Below, one piece after another: positions 44,595 through 55,918 of a DNA stretch of 64,000 nucleotides (position 1 is the stretch's first letter; each line of letters begins with the position of its first letter). Location: assembly GCA_026005015.1 (NCBI GenBank), contig BPKG01000003.1, forward strand, positions 310,001-374,000. Direction: 5' to 3'. Under the pieces are notes generated by a model. It was given only the letters and a program-made list of their open reading frames with translations. It searched no databases and had not been told where the DNA came from. The stretch is from Burkholderiales bacterium (GTDB lineage: Bacteria > Pseudomonadota > Gammaproteobacteria > Burkholderiales > UBA6910). Both the position numbers and the translations under genes were made by a program.

Positions 44595-45083
44595 TCATGC
44601 GCTGCTGGACGCCTCGTCCGGATGCCGGGCCAGACGCTCCGTTTCCGCCTTGAAGGTCTCCAGGTAGTCCTGGTAGAACGGTTCCTGGTCGACGTCGCTC
44701 CACTGCAGGCCGCAGTAGCCGAGGGCCAGGGAAAAGTCCTGGGCGAAGGCCGCCCGGCCGTAGTCGGTGTCGGTCTCGTCGTAGGCCTTGACAAAACGGT
44801 CGACGAAGACCGAGGCCGATGCCCGCGCCAGCCGCCGCAGGACTTCCGCCAGGTCGTCCCGGGAAACGGTAAGCCGGGCCTCCAGCTCCCCTTCCACGGG
44901 CTCCCAGCGGCCGACCTTCACCCGCAGCCCGGTCTCCCGGGCGATCTCCTCCTCGAGGGCCGCGGGATCGGCTGGCAGCTCCAGAACGCCGGCATTGCCC
45001 ACCCGCACGGGGATGCCGTGCTCTAGCTCCACCTCGAAGCCGCTCGGAAGGTCTACCCATTCATGCGTCAGGGGCGCGTCCAT
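44595..45083 (-). CDS. Hypothetical protein coupled to the AhpD-like gene
   Basis: A 162-residue soluble acidic protein without a recognised family. The visible features are a beta-rich first half (SGFEVELEHGIPVRVGNAGV, RVKVGRWEPVEGELEARLTV) and a helical second half (ASVFVDRFVKAYDETDTDYG, EPFYQDYLETFKAETERLAR). Its end overlaps the possible first start of the AhpD-like gene. It lies upstream of that gene and downstream of mscL. Confidence 0.6.
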   Translation of the reverse strand: MDAPLTHEWVDLPSGFEVELEHGIPVRVGNAGVLELPADPAALEEEIARETGLRVKVGRWEPVEGELEARLTVSRDDLAEVLRRLARASASVFVDRFVKAYDETDTDYGRAAFAQDFSLALGYCGLQWSDVDQEPFYQDYLETFKAETERLARHPDEASSSA

Positions 45084-45108
45084 GAAAAATCTCCGTGGGT
45101 CAGGCCGC

Positions 45109-45546
45109 CTACGCGCGCGCTTTCAATAGATCCCGGATCTCGGCGAGCAGGGCCGCCTCCCGGGACGGTGCAGGGGACGGGGGCGGCGCAGCCTCCTTCT
45201 CCCGCTTGAGCCGGTTGATCGCCTTCACCACCAGGAAGACCGCCCAGGCGATGATCAAAAAACTCACGATGGCGTTGAGGAACAAGCCGATGTTGAGGGT
45301 GACGGCGCCGGCCTTGGCCGCCGCCTCTACGGTGAGGTAAGGGCCCGGCGTCGTCCCCTCCTTGAGCAGGACGAAAAGATTCGAGAAATCCACCCGGCCG
45401 AGGAGCAGCCCCACCGGCGGCATGATCACGTCCCGCACCAGGGAGTCCACGATCTTGCCGAAAGCGGTGCCGATCACTACGCCCACGGCCAGGTCCACCA
45501 CGTTGCCCTTGACGGCGAACTCCTTGAACTCGGCAATCACACCCAT
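45109..45546 (-). CDS. mscL: Large-conductance mechanosensitive channel MscL
   Basis: A 145-residue pore subunit that opens on membrane tension to release solutes. The N-terminal [28 protein letters not shown] is the conserved pore helix, [18 protein letters not shown] follows, the second helix is [20 protein letters not shown], and the C-terminal helical bundle ends EIRDLLKA. The ATG at 45546 follows GGAGG on the minus strand. Length is typical. Confidence 0.96.
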   Translation of the reverse strand: MGVIAEFKEFAVKGNVVDLAVGVVIGTAFGKIVDSLVRDVIMPPVGLLLGRVDFSNLFVLLKEGTTPGPYLTVEAAAKAGAVTLNIGLFLNAIVSFLIIAWAVFLVVKAINRLKREKEAAPPPSPAPSREAALLAEIRDLLKARA

Positions 45547-45624
45547 GCTCTCCTCCTTTTGCATCGCACATCGATAGGCCGGCCATGCCGGTGTAATCCC
45601 CACCGAAGCTCGCCCCCGGCGGGC

Positions 45625-46434
45625 TCATTTCACCGGGTGGGTGGGTCGGGGTCCGGACGCCTGGTAGTAGGCCATCATCCGGGGCACGAGGGCTTCCAGC
45701 ATTTTTTTCCGGTTTTCCGGCGACGGGTGGGTGCTCAGGAATTCCGGCGGCCGGCTGTCGCCCAGCCTGGCCATCTTGTCCCACAGGGTCACGGCGGCGC
45801 GGGGATCGTAGCCCGCCTTGGCCGCCAGCTCGATGCCAATGCGGTCTGCTTCCGCCTCCATGGTGCGGCTGTTGGGCATCTGCACCGCCAGGGCGGCGGC
45901 CAGGGCCGCTCCCGTGGCGGCGATCTGGGGCCGGTCGGAAGCGACGGCGACCCCGGTCACCACCAGGTCGCTCGCCAGGGCCACGGACATCTTCTCCGCG
46001 GTGTGGGCCGACAGGGCATGGGCGATCTCGTGGGCCAGCACCTGGGCGAGCTCGTCGTCGCTGGCGTTCAGCTTCTCGATGAGACCGGTGTAGATGGCCA
46101 TCTTGCCGCCGGCCATGGCCCAGGCGTTCACCGTCTTGGGGTCATGGATCACTTTGATCTCCCAGTCCCACCCCCCGGTCTCGGGCCGGTACTTGACGGC
46201 CTGGGCCACCAGGCGCTCGGCGATGCGGTCGATGCGCGCCTTGAGGGCGGGATCCTCGTTCACCTTCCCCTGCTTCTCCAGGGGCGTCAGCATCTGCACG
46301 TAGGCCTGCCGGGAGGCAGCGATGGCCTGGCTCTCCGACACGAGCATCAACTGGCTGCGCCCGGTGACCGGGTTGGTGGCGCAACCGGCGGCGAGCACCG
46401 CGGCCGCCGTCAGGGCTAAGAGGGATCTCATCAT
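45625..46434 (-). CDS. M48-family periplasmic metalloprotease lipoprotein
   Basis: A 269-residue protein: signal peptide with lipobox LAAGC (lipidated Cys near 17), then an M48 peptidase. The zinc motif VLAHEIAHALSAH is near residue 140 and the third ligand EAEADRIG near 195. NAWAMAGGKMAIYTGLIEKL is a family block. Related to LoiP/YggG or BepA-type proteases that process or clear outer-membrane proteins. It stands alone on the minus strand. Confidence 0.92.
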   Translation of the reverse strand: MMRSLLALTAAAVLAAGCATNPVTGRSQLMLVSESQAIAASRQAYVQMLTPLEKQGKVNEDPALKARIDRIAERLVAQAVKYRPETGGWDWEIKVIHDPKTVNAWAMAGGKMAIYTGLIEKLNASDDELAQVLAHEIAHALSAHTAEKMSVALASDLVVTGVAVASDRPQIAATGAALAAALAVQMPNSRTMEAEADRIGIELAAKAGYDPRAAVTLWDKMARLGDSRPPEFLSTHPSPENRKKMLEALVPRMMAYYQASGPRPTHPVK

Positions 46435-46635
46435 GGGTCTTCCTTCGAGTGCGCCTAACTTTGATCCGCGCCGCGGACGCCGGTTTCTCAGCGGGACACC
46501 GTGGGGCTGGTCGAAAGGATTCTCGGGACGGTTTGTTCATGTCCCATTCTAGCCCGGATTCACGGGAAGCTCGGGAGGACCCGGTGCGGGCCCGGGCTAT
46601 ACTTCGGCGAGAACATCCCCAGGGAGGAGCGCCGG

Positions 46636-47829
46636 ATGGATGCCGACGTACTGGTGATCGGGGCAGGGCCCGCGGGAAGCGCCGCGGCCCTCTCCCTTGC
46701 CCGGGCCGGCGTGGACGTGATCCTCGCGGACCAACAGGCCTTCCCGCGGGACAAAGCCTGCGGCGACGCCCTCATCCCTGACGCGCTCCAGGCCCTGGAC
46801 GCCCTGGGCGTGCGGCTCCAGGTGCTCGCCCAGGCGGCACCGGTCGGCGCGGTGCGCATCCACGCCCCCGACGAAAGCTACGTGGAGTTTCCCGGGGAAG
46901 CCGCCTGCCTGCCGCGGCGGCTCCTGGACGATGCCCTGCGCCGCGCCGCGGTAGCGGCGGGCGCCCGCTTTCTGCCTCGGGTGAAGGCCCTCGCACCCCT
47001 GGAGGGCCGTGGGGGGGTCGCCGGGGTCCGGTTCCGCCGGCGCGGGGACGCCCGTCCCCTGGACATCGGCGCCCGGGTCACGCTCCTCGCCACCGGCGCC
47101 GAGCGCGAGCCCCTGGCCCTCTTCGGCCTGGAGGGCCCTCGCCCGTGCCCTGGCGCCGTGGCGGTGCGGGCGTACGTGCACGCGCCGGGCCTGCCCCCCA
47201 TGCCCTTCCTGTGCCTCGCCTTCCAGCGGACCATCCCCGGGGGCTATGGCTGGATCTTCCCAGGGCCCGCGGGCCGCTACAACCTGGGCGTCGGCCTGTT
47301 CGCCCGCGGAGCCAGCGAGGCGGGCAACCTGCGCTTGCTGTGGCGCCGCTTCCTGGAAACCTTTCCACCGGCCCGGGTCCTGGTGAAAGCCGCCACCCAG
47401 ATCGAGCCCCTGCGGGGCGCACCCCTCGCCTGCGGATTCGACGGGTCCCGGCTGGGACGGCCCGGACTGCTTCTCGCCGGGGAGGCGGCGGGGCTCACCT
47501 ATCCCCTCTCCGGAGAGGGCATCGGCAAGGCCCTGGAGAGCGGCATGCTGGCCGCCGAGTGCGTACTCGACGCCTTGCGGCGGGGGGAGCCGCCGGAGCA
47601 GCTCCTGGCCCGCTACGGGCAGGCGGCCCGCAGCCGGTTCCTGCGCCGCTTCGCGGGCTACCGGGCCGGGGAGCGGCTCCTCGCCTGGCCCGGCCTCATG
47701 AACCTGCTCGCCCGCCGGGCGCGGGAGGGCCGCTTCGTCCGGCGCCAGTTGGAGGCGATCTTCGCCGAGACCGCTTATCCCGACAGCCTGTTCTCGGTGC
47801 CGGGGCTGCTGCGGGCGCTGGTGACGTAA
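46636..47829 (+). CDS. Geranylgeranyl-reductase-family FAD flavoprotein
   Basis: A 397-residue oxidoreductase. The FAD-binding DADVLVIGAGPAGSAAALSLA is at the N-terminus, DKACGDALIPDALQAL and GGYGWIFPGPAGRYNLGVG in the middle, and LLAGEAAGLTYPLSGEGIGKALESG is the second FAD/substrate block. The family reduces isoprenoid chains of quinones, lipids or carotenoids; a specific substrate is not visible. ATG 46636 follows GGAGGAG. TATACT at 46606-46611 may be the -10. Confidence 0.85.
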   Translation: MDADVLVIGAGPAGSAAALSLARAGVDVILADQQAFPRDKACGDALIPDALQALDALGVRLQVLAQAAPVGAVRIHAPDESYVEFPGEAACLPRRLLDDALRRAAVAAGARFLPRVKALAPLEGRGGVAGVRFRRRGDARPLDIGARVTLLATGAEREPLALFGLEGPRPCPGAVAVRAYVHAPGLPPMPFLCLAFQRTIPGGYGWIFPGPAGRYNLGVGLFARGASEAGNLRLLWRRFLETFPPARVLVKAATQIEPLRGAPLACGFDGSRLGRPGLLLAGEAAGLTYPLSGEGIGKALESGMLAAECVLDALRRGEPPEQLLARYGQAARSRFLRRFAGYRAGERLLAWPGLMNLLARRAREGRFVRRQLEAIFAETAYPDSLFSVPGLLRALVT

Positions 47830-47830
47830 A

Positions 47831-50800
47831 TCAACCGGCGGTGACGGGCTGCCGCTCGTAGTTGAGCACCGGGGCGAGCCAGCGCTCGGCGGTCTCCAGG
47901 TCCCAGCCCTTGCGCCGAGCGTAATCCTCCACCTGGTCCCGATCCACCTTGCCCACGGCGAAGTACTGGGACTGGGGATGGGAGAAGTAGAACCCGGACA
48001 CGGACGCGGCGGGCAGCATGGCGTAGGCGTCGGTGAGCTGCATGCGGGCGTTCTTGTCCGCCGCCAGCAGCCTGAAGAGGGGCCCCTTCTCGGTGTGGTC
48101 GGGGCAGGCGGGATAGCCCGGAGCGGGCCGGATACCGCGATAGTCCTCCCGGATCAAGCGCTCGTTGTCCGCGTCCTCCTCGGGGGCGTAGCCCCAGAAC
48201 TCCCGCCGCACCCGCCAGTGCAGGTGCTCGGCGAAGGCCTCCGCCAGGCGGTCCGCCAGGGCCTTCAACAGGATCGCGTTATAGTCGTCGTGGGCCGCCT
48301 CGAAGGCCTTCACCCGGGGCTCGATGCCCAGGCCCGCGGTCACCGCGAAGGCGCCGATGTAATCCTTCACCCCCGAGCCCTTGGGAGCCACGAAGTCCGC
48401 CAAGCACAGGTTCGGACGGTCGGGGGGCTTCACCATCTGCTGGCGCAGGTTGTGCCAGGTCATCAGCACCCGGGCGCGGGACTCGTCGGCGTAGATCTCG
48501 ATGTCGTCGGCCCCCGCGCTGTTGGCCGGAAACAGGCCGATCACCCCGCTGGCGGCGAGCCACTTCTCCTCCACGATGCGCTGGAGCATGGCCTGGGCGT
48601 CGGCGAAGAGCTGGCGGGCGGTGGCCCCCACCGCCGGATCCTCCAGGATGGCCGGGTAGCGGCCCCGCAGCTCCCAGGTCTGGAAGAAGGGGGTCCAGTC
48701 GATGAAGGGGACGAGCTCTGCCAGGGGATAGTCCTGGAACGCCTTGAGCGCCGAGGAAAGCGGGCCGACGGGGCAGGTACTCGGTCCAGTCGGTCTTCAA
48801 GCCGTGGCGCCGGGCGTCCTCTAGCTTGTAGTGGGGACCCTGGCCTTTCTTCTGGGCGTGCTGCCGGCGAACGCGCTCGTACTCGGCGCGCACCTCGGCC
48901 AGATACGGTTCCCGCAGCTCGTCGGAGAGGAGATTGCTGCACACCGCCACCGAGCGGGAAGCGTCCGGCACCCAGATGACCGGGCCCGAGTAGTTGGGCG
49001 CGATCTTGAGCACCGTGTGCACGCGGGAGGTGGTGGCCCCGCCGATGAGCAACGGAAGCTTGAAGCCCTCCCGCTCCATCTCCCGGGCCACGTGGCACAT
49101 CTCCTCCAGAGACGGGCGTGATCAGCCCCGAGAGCCCGATCAGGTCGGCCTTTTCCTCCCGCGCCGTCTGCAGGATCTTGTGCGCCGGCACCATGACGCC
49201 CAGGTTGATCACCTCGTAGTTGTTGCACTGGAGCACCACGGCGACGATATTCTTGCCAATGTCGTGAACGTCCCCCTTTACGGTAGCGATCACCATCTTG
49301 CCCTTGGGCCGGGTGTCGCCGAGCCGCTCCTTCTCCGCCTCGATGTAGGGCACCAGGTGGGCCACCGCCTGCTTCATGACCCGGGCGGACTTCACCACCT
49401 GGGGCAGGAACATCTTGCCCGAGCCGAAGAGGTCCCCCACCACGTTCATGCCGTCCATGAGGGGGCCTTCGATCACCTGGATCGGCCGCTCGTACTTGAG
49501 CCGCGCCTCCTCGGTGTCCTCCACGATGTAGTCGGCGATGCCCTGCACCAGGGCGTGCTTCAACCGCTCCTCCACCGGTGCCTGGCGCCAGCCCAGGTCC
49601 TCCTCCTTGGCCTTGCTGCTTCCCTTCACCGTCTCGGCGAACTTGACCATGCGCTCGGTGGCGTCGGGCCGGCGGTTGAAGAGGATGTCCTCCACGTGCT
49701 CCAGCAGCTCCTTCGGGATCTCGTCGTAGACGCCGATCTGACCGGCGTTGACGATGCCCATGGTGAGCCCGGCCTTGATGGCGTGGTAGAGGAAGGCGGT
49801 GTGGATCGCCGCCCGCACTGGCTCGTTGCCGCGGAAGCTGAAGGACAGGTTGGAGATGCCGCCGCTCACCTTGGCGTAGGGCAGGGTCTGGCGGATGATG
49901 CGGGTCGCCTCGATGAAGTCGATGGCGTAGGTGGCGTGCTCCTCCAGGCCCGTGGCGATGGCGAAGACGTTGGGATCGAAGATGATCTCCTCGGGCGGGA
50001 AGCCCAGCTCGTCCACCAGGATGTGGTAGCAGCGCTTGCAGATCTCCACCCGCCGCTCCAGGGTGTCCGCCTGGCCCTTCTCGTCGAAGGCCATCACTAC
50101 CACCGCCGCGCCGTAGCGGCGGGCCAGCCGGGCGTGGCGCCGGAACTCCTCCTCCCCCTCCTTCAGGCTGATGGAATTGACCACGGGCTTGCCCTGCACG
50201 CACTTGAGCCCCGCCTCGATCACCTCCCACTTGGAGGAGTCGATCATCACCGGCACCCGGGAGATGTCGGGCTCCGAGGCGATCAGGTTCAGGAACTTCA
50301 CCATCGCCGCCTTGGAGTCCAGCATCGCCTCGTCCATGTTGACGTCGATCATCTGGGCGCCGTTTTCCACCTGCTGGCGCGCCACCGACAGGGCCCCGGC
50401 GAAGTCCCCGTTCAGGATCAGGCGGGCGAAGGCCTTGGAGCCGGTCACGTTGGTGCGCTCGCCAATGTTGACGAACAGGGAATCGTCACCGATGTTGAGG
50501 GGCTCGAGGCCCGCGAGGCGCAGCTTCTTCTCGATCACCGGGACTTTGCGCGGTGGAAGATCGGCGACCGCCTCGGCGATGGCGCGAATGTGGGCTGGGG
50601 TGGTACCGCAGCAGCCGCCCACGATGTTGATGAGCCCCTCGGCTGCGAATTCCCGCAGGATCCCGGCCATGTACTCGGGGGTTTCGTCGTAGCCGCCGAA
50701 GGCGTTGGGCAACCCCGCGTTGGGATGGGCCGAGACGTACACGTCGGCGCACGCCGCGAGCTCTTCCACGTGGGGGCGCAGATCCTTGGCCCCCAGGGCA

Positions 50801-51549
50801 CAGTTGAGCCCGATGGAGAGGGGCCCGATGTGGCGCACCGAGTTCCAGAAGGCTTCCGGCGTCTGCCCGGTCAGGGTGCGGCCGCTCTGGTCGGTGATGG
50901 TGCCCGAGACCATGACGGGAAGGCGCACGCCCCGCGCCTCGAAGAACGCGTCCAGGGCGAAAAGCGCGGCCTTGCAGTTGAGGGTGTCGAACACGGTCTC
51001 CACCATGATGAGGTCCACGCCCCCGTCCGTGAGGCCCCGGATCGCCTCGGTGTAGGCCGCCACCAACTGATCGAAGGTGATGTTGCGGAAGCCCGGATCG
51101 TTCACGTCCGGGGAGATGGACGCGGTCTTGTTGGTGGGTCCCAGGATGCCGCAGGCGAAGCGGGGCTTCTCGGGCGTCTTGCGGGTCCACTCCTCGGCCA
51201 CCTTCCGCGCCAGCCGGGCCGCCTCGAGGTTCAGCTCGTAGCACCAGGTGTTCCATGTGGTAGTCCGCCATGGACACCGCGGTGGCGTTGAAGGTATTGG
51301 TCTCGACGATATCGGCCCCCGCCTCCAGGTACTTCCAGTGGATCTCCCGGATAATCTGGGGCTGGGTGAGGGTAAGGAGGTCGTTGTTGCCCTTCAGCTC
51401 GTGGGGAAAATCGGCGAAGCGCCGCCCCCGGTAAGTCGGCCTCGTCTCAAGCCGTAGCTCTGGATCATGGTGCCCATGGCCCCGTCGAGCAGCAGGATGC
51501 GCTCCTCCAGGAGGCGTCGCAGCAACGGCAGGCAGTCGGCACGGTTCAT
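47831..51549 (-). CDS. metH: Cobalamin-dependent methionine synthase MetH (five indels)
   Basis: A full-length ~1,235-codon enzyme. Homocysteine module: [13 protein letters not shown] at the start and zinc-binding [14 protein letters not shown]. Pterin module: [18 protein letters not shown]12 module: [18 protein letters not shown] with the cobalt-binding His. Activation module: [15 protein letters not shown]. It transfers methyl from methyl-THF to homocysteine. The frame breaks at five extra single bases near 48744, 49113, 51244, 51433 and 51446; each removed base restores the conserved sequence. metE is nearby, so loss would be tolerated, but the clustered clean insertions suggest error. Confidence 0.95.
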
Positions 51550-51631
51550 GGGCGAGATCCCCTAGGCATGAAACATAAAAAATTCAAGTTTAACATGGAT
51601 ATCCCATCCGTCCGGGACCACGGCAAACCCC

Positions 51632-51652
51632 GGCTCCCCTATAATGGGAGCC
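51632..51652. promoter_or_regulatory. Inverted repeat around a TATAAT -10
   Basis: GGCTCCC-CTATAAT-GGGAGCC is a perfect 7-bp inverted repeat whose loop is an ideal -10 hexamer, 23 bp before the rhodanese start. It may be an operator, or a coincidence of GC arms. The metH-rhodanese gap (51550-51674) holds an AT-rich stretch and no other feature. Confidence 0.5.
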
Positions 51653-51674
51653 CAGTCGAGGAAAGATCGGCATC

Positions 51675-52085
51675 GTGAAACACATCGCCATGAAGCACCT
51701 CAGCCCCAAGCAGGCCTATGAGTTCCTGCAGGCCAACCCGGACGCCCTGTTCATCGACTGCCGCAGCGAGATCGAGTACCTGTTCGTAGGCCACCCGGTC
51801 GGGGCGCACCACGTCTCCTGGAACGACGGCCCGGACTGGGAGGTGAACCCCCATTTCGTAGGGCAGGTGAAGAAGCTCGCCGGCACCGACCACGCCTCCC
51901 GCCCCATCGTCCTCATCTGCCGCAGCGGCAACCGCTCCGCCGAGGCGGGCGCGGCCCTGGAGAAGGCTGGGTTTAAGCACGTGTACAACGTCACCCATGG
52001 CTTCGAGGGGGACCTGGACGAGAAACACCACCGCAGCACCAAGAACGGTTGGCGCTATGAGGGCCTGCCCTGGGAGCAGTGCTGA
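51675..52085 (+). CDS. Rhodanese-like sulfurtransferase
   Basis: A 136-residue single-domain rhodanese. The active-site Cys is in [14 protein letters not shown] near residue 79, with [19 protein letters not shown] and [18 protein letters not shown] as flanking blocks. It carries or transfers sulfane sulfur. GTG 51675 or ATG 51690 may be the start. It sits between metH and metE; its last 31 bp overlap the end of metE tail to tail. Confidence 0.88.
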   Translation: MKHIAMKHLSPKQAYEFLQANPDALFIDCRSEIEYLFVGHPVGAHHVSWNDGPDWEVNPHFVGQVKKLAGTDHASRPIVLICRSGNRSAEAGAALEKAGFKHVYNVTHGFEGDLDEKHHRSTKNGWRYEGLPWEQC

Positions 52086-54364
52086 GGCGCTTTTTCTGCC
52101 GCCCTTGAGCGCAGCGCCTTCGCCGCTGCCACCATATTCTTGAGCGCCGCCTCCACCTCGGGCCAGCCCCGGGTCTTAAGCCCGCAGTCCGGATTGACCC
52201 ACAGCCGCTCGTCCGGGATCACCGCCCTGGCCTTTTCCAACAGCTCCAGCATCTCCTCCCAGGTGGGCACCCGCGGCGAGTGGATGTCGTACACCCCGGG
52301 CCCGATGGCGTTGGGGTAGCGGAACTCGGCGAAGGCCCGAAGCAGCTCCATTCCCGAGCGGGAAGTCTCGATGGTGATGACGTCAGCGTCGAGGCTGGCG
52401 ATGGCGGGCAGGATGTCGTTGAACTCGCAATAGCACATGTGGGTGTGGATCTGGGTGGCGTCGGCCACTGCCGAGGAAGCGACCCGGAAAGCCCGAGCCG
52501 CCCATTCCAGGTAGGCGGGCCCTTGCCGGCGCTTTAACGGCAATCCTTCCCGGAACGCCGGCTCGTCGATCTGGATGATGCCGATTCCCGCCCTCTCCAG
52601 GTCCTGCACCTCCTGCCGGATGGCCAGCGCGAGCTGGAGCGCAGTCTCGCAGCGGGGCTGATCGTCCCGCACGAAGGACCACTGCAGGAGGGTCACCGGG
52701 CCGGTGAGCATGCCCTTGACCGGCTTCGCGGTCAAACTCTGGGCGTAGGTGATCCACTCCAAAGTCATGGGCCGGGGCCGGGCCACGTCGCCATAGAGGA
52801 TGGGAGGCTTGACGCAGCGGGAGCCGTAACTCTGCACCCAGCCGTTACCGGTGATGGCGAAACCCTTAAGCTCCCCGGCGAAATATTCCACCATGTCGTT
52901 GCGCTCCGCCTCCCCGTGGACCAGCACGTCGAGGCCCAGGGCCTCCTGGCGCTCGACGGCGGTGCGGATTTCGGCGCGAATGCGCTCCCGGTAGCCTTCT
53001 TCGCTCAAGGCGCCGGCTTTCAGGTCGCGGCGCGCTTTGCGGATTTCCTGCGTCTGGGGGAAGGAGCCGATGGTGGTCGTGGGGAAAAGGGGTAGCTTAA
53101 AACGCGCTGCCTGCGCGCTGTAGCGCACGGCGAAGGAGCTGACACGCCGGTCTGCGTGGGCAGGCAGAGCTCGCCACCGCCGTCTTCACCGCCGGGTTAT
53201 GGATGCGGGGCGAGTCGGCTCGGCTGCGGGCCGCGGCGCGTGAGGCGGCCAGGGCTTCGGCCACCGCTCGCCTTCCTTCCACCAGGGCGCGCTTCAAGAC
53301 CGCTACCTCGTCAAGCTTCTGGCGGGCGAAGGCAAGCCAGCCCTTGAGCTCGGGGTCGAGCCCGGTCTCGTCGCTGAGATCCACCGGGCAATGGATGAGG
53401 GAGCAACTGGGGGCGACCCACAGCCGCTCTTTGAGCTTAGCATGGGCTGGCTCAAGGAGCTTGAGAGCTTGATCCAGGTCGCACCGCCAGACGTTACGCC
53501 CGTCCACCACTCCCAGCGAGAGAATCTTATCTCCGGGATAGCCGTCAAGGAATGCTTCCAACTGGTTCGGCCCGCGCACCAAGTCCAGGTGCAGCCCTGC
53601 CACCGGCAGGGGCTTGAGCTCTTGGGCGAGATCCGCCACGCTGTCGAAGTAGGTGGCGATGAGCAGCTTGGGCGCCCTGGGGGCGAGGGTTTGATAAACT
53701 TCGGCGAGCTGCGCCCGCCACTCGCAAGGCAGGTCGAGGACAAGCGCCGGCTCGTCCATCTGGACCCAATCGACCCCCAGGGCCTTGAGCCGCGCGAGCA
53801 GCTCTTGATAGACGGGCAGCAGGCGCGGCAGCAGAGAAAGCCGGGAAAAGCCCGGGGCTTTTTCCTTGCCCAGGTAAAGGTAAGTGAGGGGCCCGAGGAG
53901 AACGGCCTTGGGATTGAGCCCAGGGCGAGAGCCTCCTGCACCTCGGCGAGGAGCCAGCTCGACGACAGGGAGAAGCCCATGGCGGGGGTGAACTCGGGCA
54001 CCAGGTAGTGGTAGTTGGTGTCGAACCACTTGGTCATCTCCAGCGCCGGCTCCTTGGCCGTGCCCCGGGCCATGGCGAAATAGAGCTCAAGCCCCACTTC
54101 GCCGGTGACGGCGCCGAAGCGTTCAGGCACCGCCCCTAAAAGCGCGCTCATGTTGAGCACGTGGTCGTACCAGGCGAAGTCGCCCACCGGAACGAGGTCC
54201 ATCCCGGCGGCCTGCTGCTCGCGCCAGTTCCGTTCCCGCAGGCGAAGGCCTGCCGCCAGTAGCTCGGCGGCGCTGGCTTCGCCCCGCCAGTAGGCCTCCA
54301 GGGCCCATTTCAGCTCGCGCCCGCGCCCAATGCGCGGGTATCCCAGGGTGTGGGCGATGGTCAT
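52055..54364 (-). CDS. metE: Cobalamin-independent methionine synthase MetE (two indels)
   Basis: A ~770-codon zinc enzyme making methionine from methyltetrahydropteroyl-polyglutamate. The N-terminus [22 protein letters not shown], then [34 protein letters not shown], and in the C-terminal half [20 protein letters not shown]. The zinc site is formed by [13 protein letters not shown] and [12 protein letters not shown] missing C near 53918 and an extra base near 53183 split it into three frames. It is divergent from metR, which typically activates it. Confidence 0.94.
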
Positions 54365-54457
54365 GGTCGTGCCTGTTCCCGAAGTCAAAAACCCCGACAT
54401 CATGGACCCGGCCAGTGTATTATTCAAAGTCATATTTTTTGTTCTCAGGATTAATTT

Positions 54458-54469
54458 GATTCATGAATC
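54458..54469. promoter_or_regulatory. Palindrome over the metR start codon
   Basis: GATTCATGAATC is a perfect 12-bp palindrome that includes the metR ATG. The metE-metR gap (54365-54462) is AT-rich on the metR side. A canonical MetR box TGAA-N5-TTCA was not found; this could be an autoregulatory site. Confidence 0.35.
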
Positions 54470-55434
54470 CCCGGATCGAGCTGCGCCATCTGCGCACTCT
54501 CGCCGCCCTGGCGGAAGCGGGCAGCCTTTCGGCGGCGGCGAGCCGAGTGCATCTCACCCAATCGGCCCTTTCGCACCAGGTGAAGACCCTGGAAGCCCAT
54601 TACGGCACCGCCCTTTTCGAGCGCAAGAGCCATCCCTTGCGGCTCTCCCCCGCCGGCGAGCGCCTGGTGCGGCTCGCCCGGGAGGTGGGTGAGCTGCTTA
54701 CGGCGGCGGAGCGGGACGTGGCGCGGCTCATCAAGGGCGACACGGGGGAGCTGCGCATCGCGGTGGAATGCCACACCTGCTTCGACTGGCTGATGCCCTC
54801 CATGGACGCGTTTCGCGAGAACTGGCCGGAAGTGGAGCTGGACCTGGTATCGGGTTTCCATCCCGATCCCGTAGCGCTGCTGCCCCAGGCCCTAGCGGAT
54901 CTGGTGATCGTCTCCGAAATGAAGCGCCAGCGGGGCGTGGTCTTCCATCCCCTGTTTCGCTTCGAGATCTTTGCGCTGCTGGCCAAGGACCACCCCCTGA
55001 CGGCGAAGAAGTGGTTAGAACCCGAGGACTTCGCCGGGGAGACGCTGATCACCTATCCCGTTCCCGAGTCCATGATCGACCTCATTCGCTACCGGCTCGC
55101 CCCCGCGGGAATCCACCCTCCCCGCCGCACCGCCGAGCTGACGGTGGCCATCCTGCAGCTAGTGGCAAGCCGCCGGGGGGTCGCGGCATTGCCGGGCTGG
55201 AGCGTTCACGGCTACATCGAACGGGGCTACGTGGCGGCGAAGCGCATCGGAAAAGCAGGCCTGTGGTCTAATCTCTACGCCGCCACCCTGGAAGCCCAGG
55301 CCCGGCTTACCTATATGCGGGACTTCCTTGCCACGGTGCAGCGGGTGAGCTTCGCCAGCCTGCCGGAAATCGTGCCGATCCCGGGAAAGCGAGCCGCCCC
55401 GGCGGCGCGTCCCAAGGGCAGCCGCAGGTCCTGA
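54463..55434 (+). CDS. metR: LysR-family regulator MetR
   Basis: A 323-residue LTTR. The N-terminal helix-turn-helix is RIELRHLRTLAALAEAGSLSAAASRVHLTQSALSHQVKTLE, with the MetR-typical SALSHQ. The effector domain includes RIAVECHTCFDWLMPSMDAF, a MetR mark for homocysteine sensing, and RRGVAALPGW. It is divergent from metE, its usual target. Length and organisation are normal. Confidence 0.92.
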   Translation: MNPRIELRHLRTLAALAEAGSLSAAASRVHLTQSALSHQVKTLEAHYGTALFERKSHPLRLSPAGERLVRLAREVGELLTAAERDVARLIKGDTGELRIAVECHTCFDWLMPSMDAFRENWPEVELDLVSGFHPDPVALLPQALADLVIVSEMKRQRGVVFHPLFRFEIFALLAKDHPLTAKKWLEPEDFAGETLITYPVPESMIDLIRYRLAPAGIHPPRRTAELTVAILQLVASRRGVAALPGWSVHGYIERGYVAAKRIGKAGLWSNLYAATLEAQARLTYMRDFLATVQRVSFASLPEIVPIPGKRAAPAARPKGSRRS

Positions 55435-55441
55435 CCTCCCG

Positions 55442-55881
55442 CTATCGAATCACGTGCCTCGGCCCAGTGACCGCCAGGAAGACCTCCCGCAGCAGCAGGA
55501 TCAGGCAGCTGATCAAGGCGAGCATCGCCAGGATGAAAAGCAGCCCCACCAGCTTGGACAGATCCACGGATATGAAGGCCCCCACGAAGGCACCCGCCAC
55601 CAGCAGGCAAACGAAGAGCGCGCACAGGACGGCAGCCATGGTGGAGAAATAGATCAGCCTGATCCGGCGGGCGAGCACTCCTATCTCCTCGTACGCCACG
55701 GCCGCCTCCTGCGCTGCGAGCGACCGCGGCCGCTCCTCCAGGATGCGCCTGCGATCGACGGCCCGGCCCAGGCGATTGGTGAGGGCAGTGATGATGGTTC
55801 CGACCGCGGTCAGCAAAAAACCGGCGCCACCGCGAGCTGGATGACTCGAGTGATGTCCGTCAGGTGGGATTCAACCGGCAC
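55442..55881 (-). CDS. DUF2721 membrane protein (one frameshift)
   Basis: A ~146-residue protein with three helices: an N-terminal one (ITRVIQLAVAPVF-LLTAVGT), and two at IRLIYFSTMAAVLCALFVCLL and KLVGLLFILAMLALISCLIL. The N-terminal piece is in another frame; a run of six T where seven are needed (55815-55820, plus-strand A) would restore VAPVFLLTAVG. GTG 55881 follows AAAGGAAA. Function unknown. Confidence 0.75.
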
Positions 55882-55918
55882 AAAATTTCCTTTCGAATGT
55901 AAAGCGGCTCTCGCCAAG

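Noticed and set aside
51550-51675. Cobalamin riboswitch upstream of metH
   Set aside because: The region is short and AT-rich, and no B12-box-like GCCACTG sequence was found.
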